From Streptomyces sp. RPT161 (GTDB lineage Bacteria; Actinomycetota; Actinomycetes; Streptomycetales; Streptomycetaceae): a stretch of DNA of 64,000 bases. The stretch covers positions 62,001 to 126,000 of the forward strand of contig NZ_JAPZVN010000009.1 in the NCBI RefSeq assembly GCF_027533845.1, given 5' to 3'. Under the pieces are notes generated by a model that worked only from the letters and a program-made list of their open reading frames with translations, was not told where the DNA came from and made no database searches. Below, piece by piece: positions 8,972 through 17,154 of the stretch (the first letter of the stretch is position 1; each line of letters opens with the position of its first letter). Both the position numbers and the translations under genes were made by a program.

Positions 8972-10363
8972 ATGACATCGCTCGACCACCTCGGTACCTG
9001 GACCGGCCCGCACGTCGACCACGAACTGCCAGGCCCCCGCTCTGCCGAGTTCCTGGCACTCCAGCAGCGCCACGAGTCCAACGCCCGTACCTACCCCCGC
9101 CGGTTGCCCATCGCCATCGAGGAGGCTTCCGGAAGCTTCGTACGGGACGTGGACGGCAACGTCTTCATCGACTTCCTCGCCGGGGCCGGTGTGCTCTCCC
9201 TGGGGCACAACCACCCCGATCTGGTACGTGTCATCACCGATCAGCTCGGTCGGCTCACCCACGGCCTGGACTTCCCCACCCCGGCGAAGGAGGAGTTCAT
9301 CCAGGCCCAACTGGCCATGCTGCCACCGGGCCTACGGGACCGGATGAAGATCCACTTCTGTGGGCCGACCGGCGCCAACGCGGTGGACGCCGCGCTCAAG
9401 CTGTGCAAGACGGCGACCGGCCGCGGCGATGTGATCTCCTTCCAGGGCGGCTTCCACGGCAGCAGCCACGCCGCCATGGCGATCACCGGCCTGGTGTCGC
9501 AGAAGCAGCCCGTGCCCAACGGTGTGCCCGGCATCCACTTCTTCCCGTACTCCTACTGCGCCAGGTGCCCGCTCGACCTGACGCCGGACGCCTGCGCCAC
9601 CAACTGCGTGAGCTTCTTGGAACGTTCACTGCGGGACGGCAACGGCGGGGTGCCGCTGCCCGCCGCGGTGATCCTGGAGATGGTGCAGGGCGAGGGCGGG
9701 ATCATCCCGGCGACCGGCGACTTCGTAAGACGGGTACGGGAGTTGACGCGGGAGCTGGACATCCCGCTGGTGGTGGACGAGGTGCAGAGCGGCTGCGGGC
9801 GCACCGGCACCTGGTTCGCCTTCGAGCAGTACGGCATCGAACCCGACGTCATCGTCGCCTCCAAGGCGTTGAGCGGCATCGGCACTCCGGTCGCCGTCAT
9901 CCTCTACGACGAGCGGCTGGACGTCTGGGCGCCCGGCGCGCACACCGGGACCTTCCGCGGCAACCAACTGGCGTTCGCGGCGGGGGCGGAGGCGGTACGG
10001 GTCTTCGAACGCGAGGACATCCTGGGCAACGTCCACCGGCGCGGCGAGCAGATCCTCAAGTCGCTCGCCGAGTTGCATGCCAACCCCTGGGTGCGCGAGG
10101 TGCGCGGACGCGGCCTGATGTGGGGCATCGAGTTCGCCGATCCCGGCGACGGCAGCCCGGCAGGCGCCGTCGCCGGCCAGGTGCAGGCCGGTGCGCTACG
10201 GCGCGGCCTGATCGTGGAGGTCGGCGGCCGTGCCGACTGCGTGGTCCGGCTCATGCCGCCGCTGAACGTCACCGCGGAGGTGGTCGACACCGCCTGCGCA
10301 ATCCTCGTCGACGCCATCGCCGACGCCACACTGTCCGCGGACCGGGGACGGCAGGAGGCTTGA
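8972..10363 (+). CDS. L-2,4-diaminobutyrate:2-oxoglutarate 4-aminotransferase
   Basis: 463 residues. The ATG at 8972 (GGAG six bases upstream) is preferred to a GTG at 8921. It is a class III PLP aminotransferase. [15 protein letters not shown] near residue 65, [30 protein letters not shown], and the PLP lysine K298 in ASKALSG are the signature blocks of the PvdH/DAT-type diaminobutyrate transaminases, which convert aspartate semialdehyde plus glutamate to L-Dab. It lacks ectoine synthesis neighbours (EctA, EctC), so the Dab made here is likely for the adjacent synthetase. It sits 114 bases after that gene and 4 bases before the aspartokinase, in one transcription unit. Confidence 0.85.
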   Translation: MTSLDHLGTWTGPHVDHELPGPRSAEFLALQQRHESNARTYPRRLPIAIEEASGSFVRDVDGNVFIDFLAGAGVLSLGHNHPDLVRVITDQLGRLTHGLDFPTPAKEEFIQAQLAMLPPGLRDRMKIHFCGPTGANAVDAALKLCKTATGRGDVISFQGGFHGSSHAAMAITGLVSQKQPVPNGVPGIHFFPYSYCARCPLDLTPDACATNCVSFLERSLRDGNGGVPLPAAVILEMVQGEGGIIPATGDFVRRVRELTRELDIPLVVDEVQSGCGRTGTWFAFEQYGIEPDVIVASKALSGIGTPVAVILYDERLDVWAPGAHTGTFRGNQLAFAAGAEAVRVFEREDILGNVHRRGEQILKSLAELHANPWVREVRGRGLMWGIEFADPGDGSPAGAVAGQVQAGALRRGLIVEVGGRADCVVRLMPPLNVTAEVVDTACAILVDAIADATLSADRGRQEA

Positions 10364-10367
10364 CCAC

Positions 10368-11627
10368 GTGGCACTCATCGTCCAGAAGTACGGCGGCTCC
10401 TCGGTACGCGACACCGAGCGGATCAAGAAGGTCGCCGAGCACATCGTCGCGACCCGCAGGGCGGGCCATGACGTGGTCGTGGTGGTCTCCGCGATGGGCG
10501 ACACCACCGACGAACTCCTCGGTCTGGCAGGCGAGGTGACGGAGGCTCCCACGCCACGCGAGCTCGACATGCTGCTCACCTCGGGCGAGCGGGTCTCCAA
10601 CGCCCTGGTGGCGATGGCCATCCAGGCACTGGGCGCTCCGGCGTGTTCGTTCTCCGGTTCGCAGGCGGGGGTGTTCACCACCGCCGCGCACGGTCGGGCG
10701 CGGATCGTCGACATGGACACCACCCGTGTGCGGCAGCAACTCGACCGCGGCGCGATCGTGCTGGTCGCCGGGTTCCAGGGGGTCAACCGGGAGAGCGGTG
10801 ACATCACCACGCTGGGCCGCGGCGGCTCCGACACCACGGCGATCGCGCTGGCCGCCGCCCTGAAGGCGGACACCTGTGAGATCTACACCGATGTGGACGG
10901 GGTCTACACCGCCGACCCCAGGATCGTGCCGAACGCCAGGCTGCTGGAGCACATCAGCTACGAGACCATGCAGGAACTGGCCGCCTGCGGTGCGAAGGTG
11001 CTGGCGCTGCGCAGCGTGGAGTACGCCCGTCGGCACGGAGTACCGGTGCACGTGCGCTCCTCGTACAACACCCGGCCGGGGACGATGGTTTCGGCGGCCC
11101 GTGAGGTGCCGCCTGCCGAGCGGCCGTCGATCACCGGTGTCGCCCACGACCAGTCCGGCGCCAAGATCACCGTGACCGGTCTACCGGACGGCCCCGGCCC
11201 CGCGGCACAGGTCTTCCGGGTCGTCACCGGTGCGGAGAGCGAACTCGACATGGCCGTGCGCGACACGTCACACGGCGCGGACGGCCGCACCGAGTTGTCC
11301 TTCCTCGTCCCGGCGGACAGCCGGCTGCCCGTCGTGGCGGCGTTGCGTGAGCACCAGGAGGAGATCGGCTTCGCTGACATCTCCCAGGACGAGCGCATCG
11401 GCAAGGTCTCGCTGGTCGGCACCGGGATGCGCTCACAGCCCGGGGTGATCGCCGCGTTCTGCGAGACGCTGGCGGCGGCGGGCGTCAACATCGAGATCAT
11501 CTCCACCTCGGAGATCCGCATCTCGGCCGTGTGCCGGGCGGCCCAGCTGGGTGACGCGGTAAGGGCGTTGCACGGCGCCTTCGGGCTGGGCGCGCCCGAG
11601 GGGGTGGCCGTCGCCGCGCGGACATGA
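10368..11627 (+). CDS. aspartokinase
   Basis: 419 residues from a GTG with GGAGG just upstream. The kinase domain starts with VQKYGGSS at residue 6 and includes [11 protein letters not shown]. Two C-terminal ACT domains follow, with [20 protein letters not shown] and [13 protein letters not shown]. It phosphorylates aspartate, the first step to aspartate semialdehyde and so to Dab. The gene nearly abuts the aminotransferase, so it looks like a pathway-dedicated copy supplying precursor. In the ACT segment it reads [10 protein letters not shown] where, from memory, GVTA is usual; the change lies in the feedback-inhibition region. Aspartate semialdehyde dehydrogenase is not in this window. Actinobacterial lysC genes often have an internal start making a beta subunit; I did not identify one. 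Confidence 0.9.
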   Translation: MALIVQKYGGSSVRDTERIKKVAEHIVATRRAGHDVVVVVSAMGDTTDELLGLAGEVTEAPTPRELDMLLTSGERVSNALVAMAIQALGAPACSFSGSQAGVFTTAAHGRARIVDMDTTRVRQQLDRGAIVLVAGFQGVNRESGDITTLGRGGSDTTAIALAAALKADTCEIYTDVDGVYTADPRIVPNARLLEHISYETMQELAACGAKVLALRSVEYARRHGVPVHVRSSYNTRPGTMVSAAREVPPAERPSITGVAHDQSGAKITVTGLPDGPGPAAQVFRVVTGAESELDMAVRDTSHGADGRTELSFLVPADSRLPVVAALREHQEEIGFADISQDERIGKVSLVGTGMRSQPGVIAAFCETLAAAGVNIEIISTSEIRISAVCRAAQLGDAVRALHGAFGLGAPEGVAVAART

Positions 11628-11672
11628 GGTTCCGCTCGCCCACGTGGCGTGCGGTTTCGGGTAGTAGTACGT

Positions 11673-11703
11673 GGGGGGCGGGCTCGGCACTGGCCCGCCC
11701 CCC
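11673..11703. terminator. strong hairpin between aspartokinase and aminopeptidase genes
   Basis: Perfect 11-bp inverted repeat (GGGGGGCGGGC at 11673-11683 and its complement at 11693-11703) with a 9-base loop, 45 bases after the aspartokinase stop. It should end the synthetase-aminotransferase-kinase transcript or attenuate read-through into the peptidase gene. Confidence 0.75.
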
Positions 11704-11751
11704 TCTCCTGTTCGGCCGAACCGAGCCAGTGCCCGGGCGGAGGAGTACACG

Positions 11752-13077
11752 GTGGAGTTCGGGAGGGCCGCGCGGTACTTTCCACGGCACGGCAGCGACG
11801 ACTACCGGGTGCTGCGGTACCGGCTGCGGCTGGACTGGAAGCCGGGCTCCGGGCGGATCCTGGCCAGCGCGGGGCTCACCGTCCTCCCCGAGCGCGCGGT
11901 GGAGGTGATCAGTCTCGACCTGTCCCACCTTGAGGTGACCAGGGTCGCCGCCGGGGGCGAACCCGTTGAGTTCCACCAGCGCAAGAAGAAGCTGAGCATC
12001 AGGCCAGGTCGGCCGTTGCCGCTGGGGCGGCCGGTGGAGTTCGAGATCGGCTATCACGGTGTCCCACGGCCGGTCGGCGTTCCCGAACTGGACGACGAGG
12101 CGGGCTGGTTCCGCACCCGGGACGGAGTCCGGGTGATGAGCGAACCGCTGGGCGCCCCCTCGTGGTTCCCGTGCAACGACCGACCGGACGACAAGGCCGC
12201 CTACCGGTTCGAGATCACCGTGCCGCAGGACCACCAGGTCTGCGCCAACGGGCGGTTGACGCAGCGGCGCACGGTCGGCGGGCAGCGCGTGGAATGGGTC
12301 TACGAGCATCCGGGGCCGATGGCGCCCTACCTGGCGACCGTGGCCATCGGCCGGTTCGTGTTCGTCGAGCAGACCGGTGGCCCGCCGGGCGTGCTGCTGC
12401 GCAACGCGTTCCCCGAACGGCTGCTGGACCGCGCCGAGTTCGACTTCGGCCGCCAACCGCGGATGCTGCGGGTCTTCAGCGAACTGTTCGGCCCCTATCC
12501 GTTCGACGTGTACGGGTCCGTGGTGGTGGACGCCGTGGTCGGCGACCCGCTGGAGACCCAGACGTTCTCGGTCTTCGGCACCGACCGGGTCACCGGCCGA
12601 CGGAGCTACGAGGACGAGGTGGCCCATGAGTTGGCCCACCAGTGGTTCGGAAACAGCGTCGGCATCCGCGACTGGCGGGACATCTGGCTCAAGGAGGGCT
12701 TCGCCAACTATGCCGAGTGGCTGTGGTCGCAGGCGTCCGGCGGTCCCAGCGCGCACACGATGGCGGTGTCCCATCTGAACAGTCTTCGCGCCAAGGGACA
12801 GGACTTCGCCATCGGCGACCCGGGGACGGCCAGGCTCTACGACGACCGCCTCTACACCCGGGGCGCGTTGACCCTGCACGCCCTGCGGCTGACCGTGGGG
12901 GACGAGAGGTTCTTCGCCCTCCTCCAGGCGTGGGCCGGGCGGTACCGGGGGGCCAGCGCCGACACCGCCCGCTTCATAGCCCTCGCCCAGCGGGTGTCGG
13001 ATGCCGCGCTCGACGGCTTCTTCCACGACTGGCTGTACACCGCCGCGATTCCCCAACTGCCGTTGGACGGAGCCTGA
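11752..13077 (+). CDS. M1-family zinc aminopeptidase
   Basis: 441 residues from the GTG at 11752 (GGAGGAG upstream). An N-terminal beta-sandwich domain precedes the catalytic domain. The zinc site HELAH is at 292-296 and the third ligand Glu315 lies in WLKEGFA, the exact HExxH-18-E spacing of M1 enzymes. A DPLETQ segment replaces the GAMEN exopeptidase motif, as in some bacterial M1 proteins. It has no signal peptide or membrane helix and is shorter than PepN. It follows the polymer genes in the same direction. From memory, zinc aminopeptidases that trim epsilon-poly-lysine from its N-terminus occur in producers, so a role in degrading or limiting the polymer is plausible, not shown. Confidence 0.8.
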   Translation: MEFGRAARYFPRHGSDDYRVLRYRLRLDWKPGSGRILASAGLTVLPERAVEVISLDLSHLEVTRVAAGGEPVEFHQRKKKLSIRPGRPLPLGRPVEFEIGYHGVPRPVGVPELDDEAGWFRTRDGVRVMSEPLGAPSWFPCNDRPDDKAAYRFEITVPQDHQVCANGRLTQRRTVGGQRVEWVYEHPGPMAPYLATVAIGRFVFVEQTGGPPGVLLRNAFPERLLDRAEFDFGRQPRMLRVFSELFGPYPFDVYGSVVVDAVVGDPLETQTFSVFGTDRVTGRRSYEDEVAHELAHQWFGNSVGIRDWRDIWLKEGFANYAEWLWSQASGGPSAHTMAVSHLNSLRAKGQDFAIGDPGTARLYDDRLYTRGALTLHALRLTVGDERFFALLQAWAGRYRGASADTARFIALAQRVSDAALDGFFHDWLYTAAIPQLPLDGA

Positions 13078-13092
13078 TCCAGCTCGCAGGCG

Positions 13093-13123
13093 CGCCCCGC
13101 CCGGCGCGGAGCCGGGCGGGGCG
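13093..13123. terminator. perfect 13-bp hairpin after the aminopeptidase gene
   Basis: Arms at 13093-13105 and 13111-13123 are exact complements around a 5-base loop. It lies between the aminopeptidase stop and the convergent small-protein gene, so it can serve both directions. Confidence 0.8.
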
Positions 13124-13144
13124 AAACCTTACGTCAGCCGTGTG

Positions 13145-13501
13145 TCACCTCGTGCACCAGCGGACGTACCGGTAGTTGTTGACGTAGTAGGCGGGAATCC
13201 AGCCCTGGCCGCCCGCGAGCTTGTACCAGCGGTCGTTGCTGCCGACCTGGCCACCCCTGGCCTTGCACACGATCCACACGTGCATGCCGTTGTTGATCGT
13301 CCCGGTCGCCCAGCGGTTCACACCGGGGCCGTAGTGGACGGTCACCGGCTCCGGGGAGACCACCCGTCCCTCGACGCGGTGGTGCCAGAAGCCGTGGTGG
13401 GCGGGGGTGAGGGCCTGCGCTCCGGTGGCGGTGCCCAGCGCGACGCCTGCGGTGAGCAGGGCCGCGGTGATGGACCTCCGGATGGAGTGACGTTTCATCA
13501 T
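13145..13501 (-). CDS. secreted SH3-like small protein
   Basis: 118 residues from the first of two adjacent ATGs (13501); GAGAGGAG lies just upstream. It has a clear signal peptide: MMKRHSIRR, a hydrophobic core, and a cut near ATGAQA. The mature region reads like a bacterial SH3 domain: VTVHYGPGVNRWATGTINNG, then WIVCKARG, DRWYKLAGGQGWIPAYYV and a YVRWC end. Two cysteines could form a disulfide. Such exported SH3 proteins typically bind cell-wall material; the true ligand is unknown. A 12-bp inverted repeat lies directly ahead of its ribosome site. Confidence 0.75.
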   Translation of the reverse strand: MMKRHSIRRSITAALLTAGVALGTATGAQALTPAHHGFWHHRVEGRVVSPEPVTVHYGPGVNRWATGTINNGMHVWIVCKARGGQVGSNDRWYKLAGGQGWIPAYYVNNYRYVRWCTR

Positions 13502-13514
13502 GACGCTCCTCTCT

Positions 13515-13560
13515 CCAATACCGGCACATACAATGGGATTTGCTGTTTTGCCGGTATTGG
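13515..13560 (-). promoter_or_regulatory. 12-bp inverted repeat abutting the ribosome site of the SH3 gene
   Basis: CCAATACCGGCA at 13515-13526 is repeated exactly in inverted form at 13549-13560, with 22 bases between. The inner arm ends right at the GAGAGGAG ribosome site of the minus-strand gene starting at 13501. It could be an operator for a dimeric repressor or an RNA hairpin in the 5' leader. Confidence 0.55.
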
Positions 13561-13612
13561 CGTGAAGATACTGCCCAACACTTGATGCACCGTATGCCAC
13601 ACGTTGGAGTGA

Positions 13613-13624
13613 TTGGCTAGCCAA
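13613..13624. promoter_or_regulatory. 12-bp palindrome in a divergent intergenic region
   Basis: TTGGCTAGCCAA, a perfect palindrome, lies between the divergent SH3-protein gene and the exporter gene. The whole intergenic stretch, 13502-13846, holds this site, the inverted repeat at 13515-13560 and AT-richer promoter-like DNA, and no convincing gene. Confidence 0.4.
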
Positions 13625-13846
13625 GTGATTTGACCGGCCCACAGTTGCCACACAGAGAGCCGGACACACCCGGACGCGCGGGACGAAAGCGTCAACGGTC
13701 AACAATCAGCGGACACTTTCCTCCCTTCAGGGGATTCCCTACGGCGTGTCTGGATGAGTCCGATGCGCTTCGGCAACTCTACGTATGCGACAAATCACCC
13801 CATTGGCCCGCATGGACCTCACGTGCAAGAGAGGGGGATCGCTGCC

Positions 13847-13930
13847 ATGTCCGTCGCATCAGAAGGAACCCGGTCCGGGCTCGTCGATCACGACGCGGAG
13901 CGCCGACGAGTGCGGCGTCCGCCGCGATGA
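13847..13930 (+). CDS. 27-codon leader ORF overlapping the exporter start
   Basis: ATG at 13847 preceded by a purine-rich AGAGGGGG, then 27 codons (MSVASEGTRSGLVDHDAERR and so on). Its TGA at 13928-13930 overlaps the exporter's ATG at 13927 as ATGA. The peptide is basic towards its end (RRRVRRPPR). As the exporter start has no good ribosome site of its own, its translation may be coupled to this ORF. It might equally be an N-terminal piece lost by a frameshift. Confidence 0.45.
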   Translation: MSVASEGTRSGLVDHDAERRRVRRPPR

Positions 13931-15438
13931 AGAAACGTAAAGCCGCCGCACATGGGCGGCATGCCCGCCGTCCCGTGGCGCACCAGCACGGCGCGATCCT
14001 CCAGGAGCCCACTCCCCTTGCAGAGGGCGGGAGTTGGGCGGGAAGTCTGCGGCTGACGATGACGGTCGTCCTGGTGGCGGCGGTCATGCTCTTCCTCGAC
14101 TCGTCCGTCGTCCACGTCGCCCTGCGGTCGCTGTCCACCGGCCTGCACATGTCGTTGAGCGCCGCGCAGTGGATCGTCTCGGCCTACATGCTGGCCTTCG
14201 CCGCGGCGATCCCGACAAGTACCTGGGCGGCACAGCGCTTTGGCCCGGAGCGGGTGTACCTGGCCGCGATGAGCGTGTTCACCGTGGCGTCCGTGATGTG
14301 CGGACTGGCGCACGCCCCCTGGCAGTTGATCGTCGCCCGTGCCGTACAGGGCGCGGGCGGCGGGCTGATCAGTTCGGTCTGCCGGATCATGCTCGTCACC
14401 GCCGCCGGCCCCAAGCGGCTGCCCAGGGTCATGGGCACCCTGGGTATCCCGGTGATGCTGGTGGCGGTCATGGGACCACTGCTGGGCGGCGGACTGCTGG
14501 CGTACGTGGGATGGCGCGCGATCTTCTTCCTCAACGCGCCGATCGGCATCCTCGCGCTCCTGCTGGCGCGCCGCCTTCTGGGGCCGAAGCCGCCGCGGCC
14601 CAGTTCGTCACTGGACGTGGTCGGGCTGCTGCTGGTCTCCCCCGGGCTGGCCGCACTGACGTACGCGCTGACCCAGGCCGGTCGCTCCGGGCGGCTCGGC
14701 TGCCCGGCGGTGGTGGTGCCGCTGTGCGCCGGAGCGGTACTGATTGTGGCGTTCGTGGTGTGGTCGCTCCAGGGCAGCAGTCCGCTGCTGGACCTACGGC
14801 TGTACCGCAACGGGGTGTTTCGGGCGGCCGCGCAGTCGATGTTGGTCACCGGTGCCGTGGTGTTCGGCGGAACGATCCTGCTGCCGTTGTACCTCCAGAC
14901 GGTACGCGGTGACGATCCCTGGCGGACCGGTCTGCTGATCGCGCCGCAGGGGCTGGGCACGGCGGCCGCGATGTGGCTGTCCGGCCGGTTGTTCGAGCGG
15001 CTGGGCAGTGCGACGGTGCTGGTCGGTAGCGGTGCGGTACTCCTCGCCACGCTGCCGTTCGCGTTCTTGACGGTCAGTACGCCCTACTGGTGGCTGATCA
15101 CCGCAACGGTGCTGCGGGGCGTCGGCGTCGGGCTGGCGCACACCCAGGCGATGACCGCCGCGTACCAGTCACTCGCCCCGGCGCACATCGGGCAGGCCAG
15201 CACCCAGTTCAACACCCTTGAACACGTAGGCGGTTCACTGGGCTCCGCGACACTGATCCTGCTGCTGTCCCGGATGCCGTACACCTACAGCCATGCCCCG
15301 ATCTCCCGAGCGCACGCGGTGGACATCGCCTACTGGGCACTGATCGCGGTGAGCGGATGCAGCCTGCTGCCCGCCGCCGCGCTGGTCGCCGCGCAGCGCC
15401 GAATCGGCCAGGAGGCCACCGCCGCCTCACCGCGATGA
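13927..15438 (+). CDS. DHA2-family MFS drug/metabolite exporter
   Basis: 503 residues from the ATG at 13927. About 14 transmembrane helices are seen, with the family landmarks LDSSVVHVAL in helix 1, QWIVSAYMLAFA in helix 2 and ARAVQGAGGGLISS near residue 145. This matches proton-driven H+ antiporters of the 14-helix class (QacA/EmrB type). The frame is open upstream to 13630 but that part is Arg-rich and unlike the family. The gene lies downstream of the polymer locus; whether it exports that product is unknown. It converges with the next gene at a 60-base gap. Confidence 0.85.
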   Translation: MKKRKAAAHGRHARRPVAHQHGAILQEPTPLAEGGSWAGSLRLTMTVVLVAAVMLFLDSSVVHVALRSLSTGLHMSLSAAQWIVSAYMLAFAAAIPTSTWAAQRFGPERVYLAAMSVFTVASVMCGLAHAPWQLIVARAVQGAGGGLISSVCRIMLVTAAGPKRLPRVMGTLGIPVMLVAVMGPLLGGGLLAYVGWRAIFFLNAPIGILALLLARRLLGPKPPRPSSSLDVVGLLLVSPGLAALTYALTQAGRSGRLGCPAVVVPLCAGAVLIVAFVVWSLQGSSPLLDLRLYRNGVFRAAAQSMLVTGAVVFGGTILLPLYLQTVRGDDPWRTGLLIAPQGLGTAAAMWLSGRLFERLGSATVLVGSGAVLLATLPFAFLTVSTPYWWLITATVLRGVGVGLAHTQAMTAAYQSLAPAHIGQASTQFNTLEHVGGSLGSATLILLLSRMPYTYSHAPISRAHAVDIAYWALIAVSGCSLLPAAALVAAQRRIGQEATAASPR

Positions 15439-15497
15439 CCGCACCGGGGGCTCCCGCCCGCGCCGTGGGCGACGCCGTGGCGGCCAAGCCTTTCAAC

Positions 15498-16145
15498 TCA
15501 GGCCATGACGAAGCGGTCGCACTGCTCGCCCGCCAGGTGGCCCGCGGGGACCTTGCGCCCGTAGGCGAGCAGCAGCAGGTCCTGAACGGTGCCGGAGACG
15601 GGGTTTCCGGTGCCGTAGGTCCAGTCCAGGTCGTTGGCGCGCAGCTGCACGCCGAGCAGGTCCGCGCCGAAGAACCTGAGCGACCTGGAGCTGATGGTTC
15701 CAAGGAGTATCCGCAGACGTTCTTCCGGCACCCGGCGGTCGAGCCCGAGCGCGACCGTGATGTCCAGGCCGTGCACCACATCGTGTCCCAGCGCCGACTC
15801 GAATCCGCCGACCGGCGGCTTCCAGGGGTGGTTGGCGTTGTCCCGCATCGACGCGGCGAGCGCACGCGTGGAGTGGGCCGCCGCGTCGGCTCGGGCGCAC
15901 CGGTCGGTCATCCGGTGGAGGTTGCCGCCCGCCTTGACGAGTTCCCACGCCGTCTTGGCGAACGAGTACCGGAACCCCATCGACATGTGCGCCGCGACAT
16001 GCCGTACCCGCCACCCCGAGCACAGGGTCGGCGCATCCCACTGCTTCTCCGACAGCCCGTCCAGAAGGTCGGCCAACTCCCGCCGCTCGGCTGCGATTTC
16101 GGCCCTGACTTGTGCTGTCATCCTGCGCTGCGCTGTGTTCCCCAT
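15498..16145 (-). CDS. maleylpyruvate isomerase / mycothiol-dependent family protein
   Basis: 215 residues from the ATG at 16145; a second ATG at 16121 is possible. The N-terminal half reads ERRELADLLDGLSEKQWDAPTLCSGW-RVRHVAAHM, the DinB-like four-helix domain of the actinobacterial family that includes mycothiol-dependent maleylpyruvate isomerase. The ALGHDVVHGLDI segment supplies a histidine pair. The C-terminal part (GTVQDLLLLAYGRKVPAGHLAG) matches the small second domain found in this family. It is probably a soluble metal or thiol enzyme of unknown substrate. Confidence 0.75.
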   Translation of the reverse strand: MGNTAQRRMTAQVRAEIAAERRELADLLDGLSEKQWDAPTLCSGWRVRHVAAHMSMGFRYSFAKTAWELVKAGGNLHRMTDRCARADAAAHSTRALAASMRDNANHPWKPPVGGFESALGHDVVHGLDITVALGLDRRVPEERLRILLGTISSRSLRFFGADLLGVQLRANDLDWTYGTGNPVSGTVQDLLLLAYGRKVPAGHLAGEQCDRFVMA

Positions 16146-16315
16146 GGCCCCAAGAGTGTCGGCAGCCCGGCCGCAAGTCCAAGAACGCATGATTGTCGCC
16201 GCCAGCATGGCTGGTTATCGACTTCGGTGGTGCGCCGCGGTGCCCGCTCCGGCATCCCGTCATCCGGGCGGATGGCCCACCGTCACCTGCCGACGTCTCG
16301 TCCGTTGATGTGGTC

Positions 16316-16516
16316 GTGAACGAATCGGATTACGCGGATTACCCGGCCGACGCCCCTGACCAGCGGGAGGACGTCGAGACGGTGGCGACCGAGCCGGAGG
16401 TTCCGATCACCCGCGCCACCCGGACCTGGGTCGTGTCCCGGGCGGGCATCGCGGAGGCCCGGGCGGACGGCGGGCGGAGCAAGCCCGAGGGCCAAGGCAC
16501 AAGCGCCCCGGCGTAA
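16316..16516 (+). CDS. possible small acidic protein
   Basis: 66 residues from a GTG at 16316, without a clear ribosome site. The first half is acidic (ESDYADYPADAPDQREDVETVATEPE), the second half has a TRTWVVSRAGIAEARADG segment. The composition looks more protein-like than shadow frames, but I do not recognise it and it may not be expressed. Confidence 0.3.
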   Translation: MNESDYADYPADAPDQREDVETVATEPEVPITRATRTWVVSRAGIAEARADGGRSKPEGQGTSAPA

Positions 16517-16590
16517 TTGGGTAACGCGCGCCCACCCTGGGGTGGTTCACTACCCCCGACCAATCGGAGAACATCCACACCGGGGGAATC

Positions 16591-17154
16591 ATGCGTAAGG
16601 TCCCGACCCTGTTCGTGCGCGACCCGCGGGACCGGCGGGTCGTGCTGCCCGAGGTGACGCCTGGCTGTGAGTGGGTGCTGGCCGGCGAGGGGACGGCGAC
16701 GCGCAAGTGGGACGGGACGTGCGTGATGCTCGACGAGTCCGGCATGTGGTGGGCACGGCGCGAGGTGCGGGCGGGCAGAGCTGCGCCCGAGAACTACCTC
16801 CCCGTGGAGACCGATGGGACCACCGGCAAGACGGTGGGCTGGGAGCCGATGGCCCGGTCATCGTTCGCCACTTTCCACGCCGAGGCGGTGCGATCGGGCG
16901 AGGGGTGGACGCCAGGCACCTACGAACTCGTCGGCCCGAAGATCAACGGCAATCCGGACGACTTCGACACCCACGCGCTGGTGCGCCACGGTTGGGCCCC
17001 GGCGCAGGTGCGCGCCGATGTGGAGGCGGCCCCGTGGGACTTCGCGGGTCTGCGGGACTGGCTGCTGGCCCGTCCGCGGTACGAGGGGATCGTATGGCAC
17101 CATCCGGACGGCATGCGCATGGCGAAGATCAAGCGAAGGGACTTCAGGGCATGA
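16591..17154 (+). CDS. RNA-ligase-like nucleotidyltransferase (small, stand-alone)
   Basis: 187 residues, ATG preceded by GGGGGAATC. The covalent nucleotidyltransferase motifs of ATP-dependent nucleic-acid ligases are present: motif I KWDG with Lys39 as the likely AMP acceptor, TYELVGPKING as a motif III-like strand, EGIVWHH as motif IV, and AKIKRRDF as motif V. The protein is only the catalytic core, with no OB-fold or DNA-binding domain, like small bacterial RNA ligase 1-type proteins. Its RNA target is unknown; repair of damaged RNA is one possibility. It overlaps the following DinB gene by ATGA, so they are co-translated. Confidence 0.7.
   Translation: MRKVPTLFVRDPRDRRVVLPEVTPGCEWVLAGEGTATRKWDGTCVMLDESGMWWARREVRAGRAAPENYLPVETDGTTGKTVGWEPMARSSFATFHAEAVRSGEGWTPGTYELVGPKINGNPDDFDTHALVRHGWAPAQVRADVEAAPWDFAGLRDWLLARPRYEGIVWHHPDGMRMAKIKRRDFRA

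Noticed and set aside
8972-10363. Reading the aminotransferase as an ectoine EctB gene
   Set aside because: No ectA or ectC nearby and the sequence blocks fit the PvdH/DAT branch; aspartokinase and synthetase neighbours give another use for Dab.
6469-10539. A 1356-residue open frame overlapping the polymer synthetase and aminotransferase genes
   Set aside because: It is the out-of-frame shadow of two real genes, with low-complexity Arg/Gly/Pro composition and no domain.
11497-13056. A 519-residue minus-strand frame over the aminopeptidase gene
   Set aside because: The opposite frame has a full M1 zinc site; this one is a shadow crossing a terminator hairpin.
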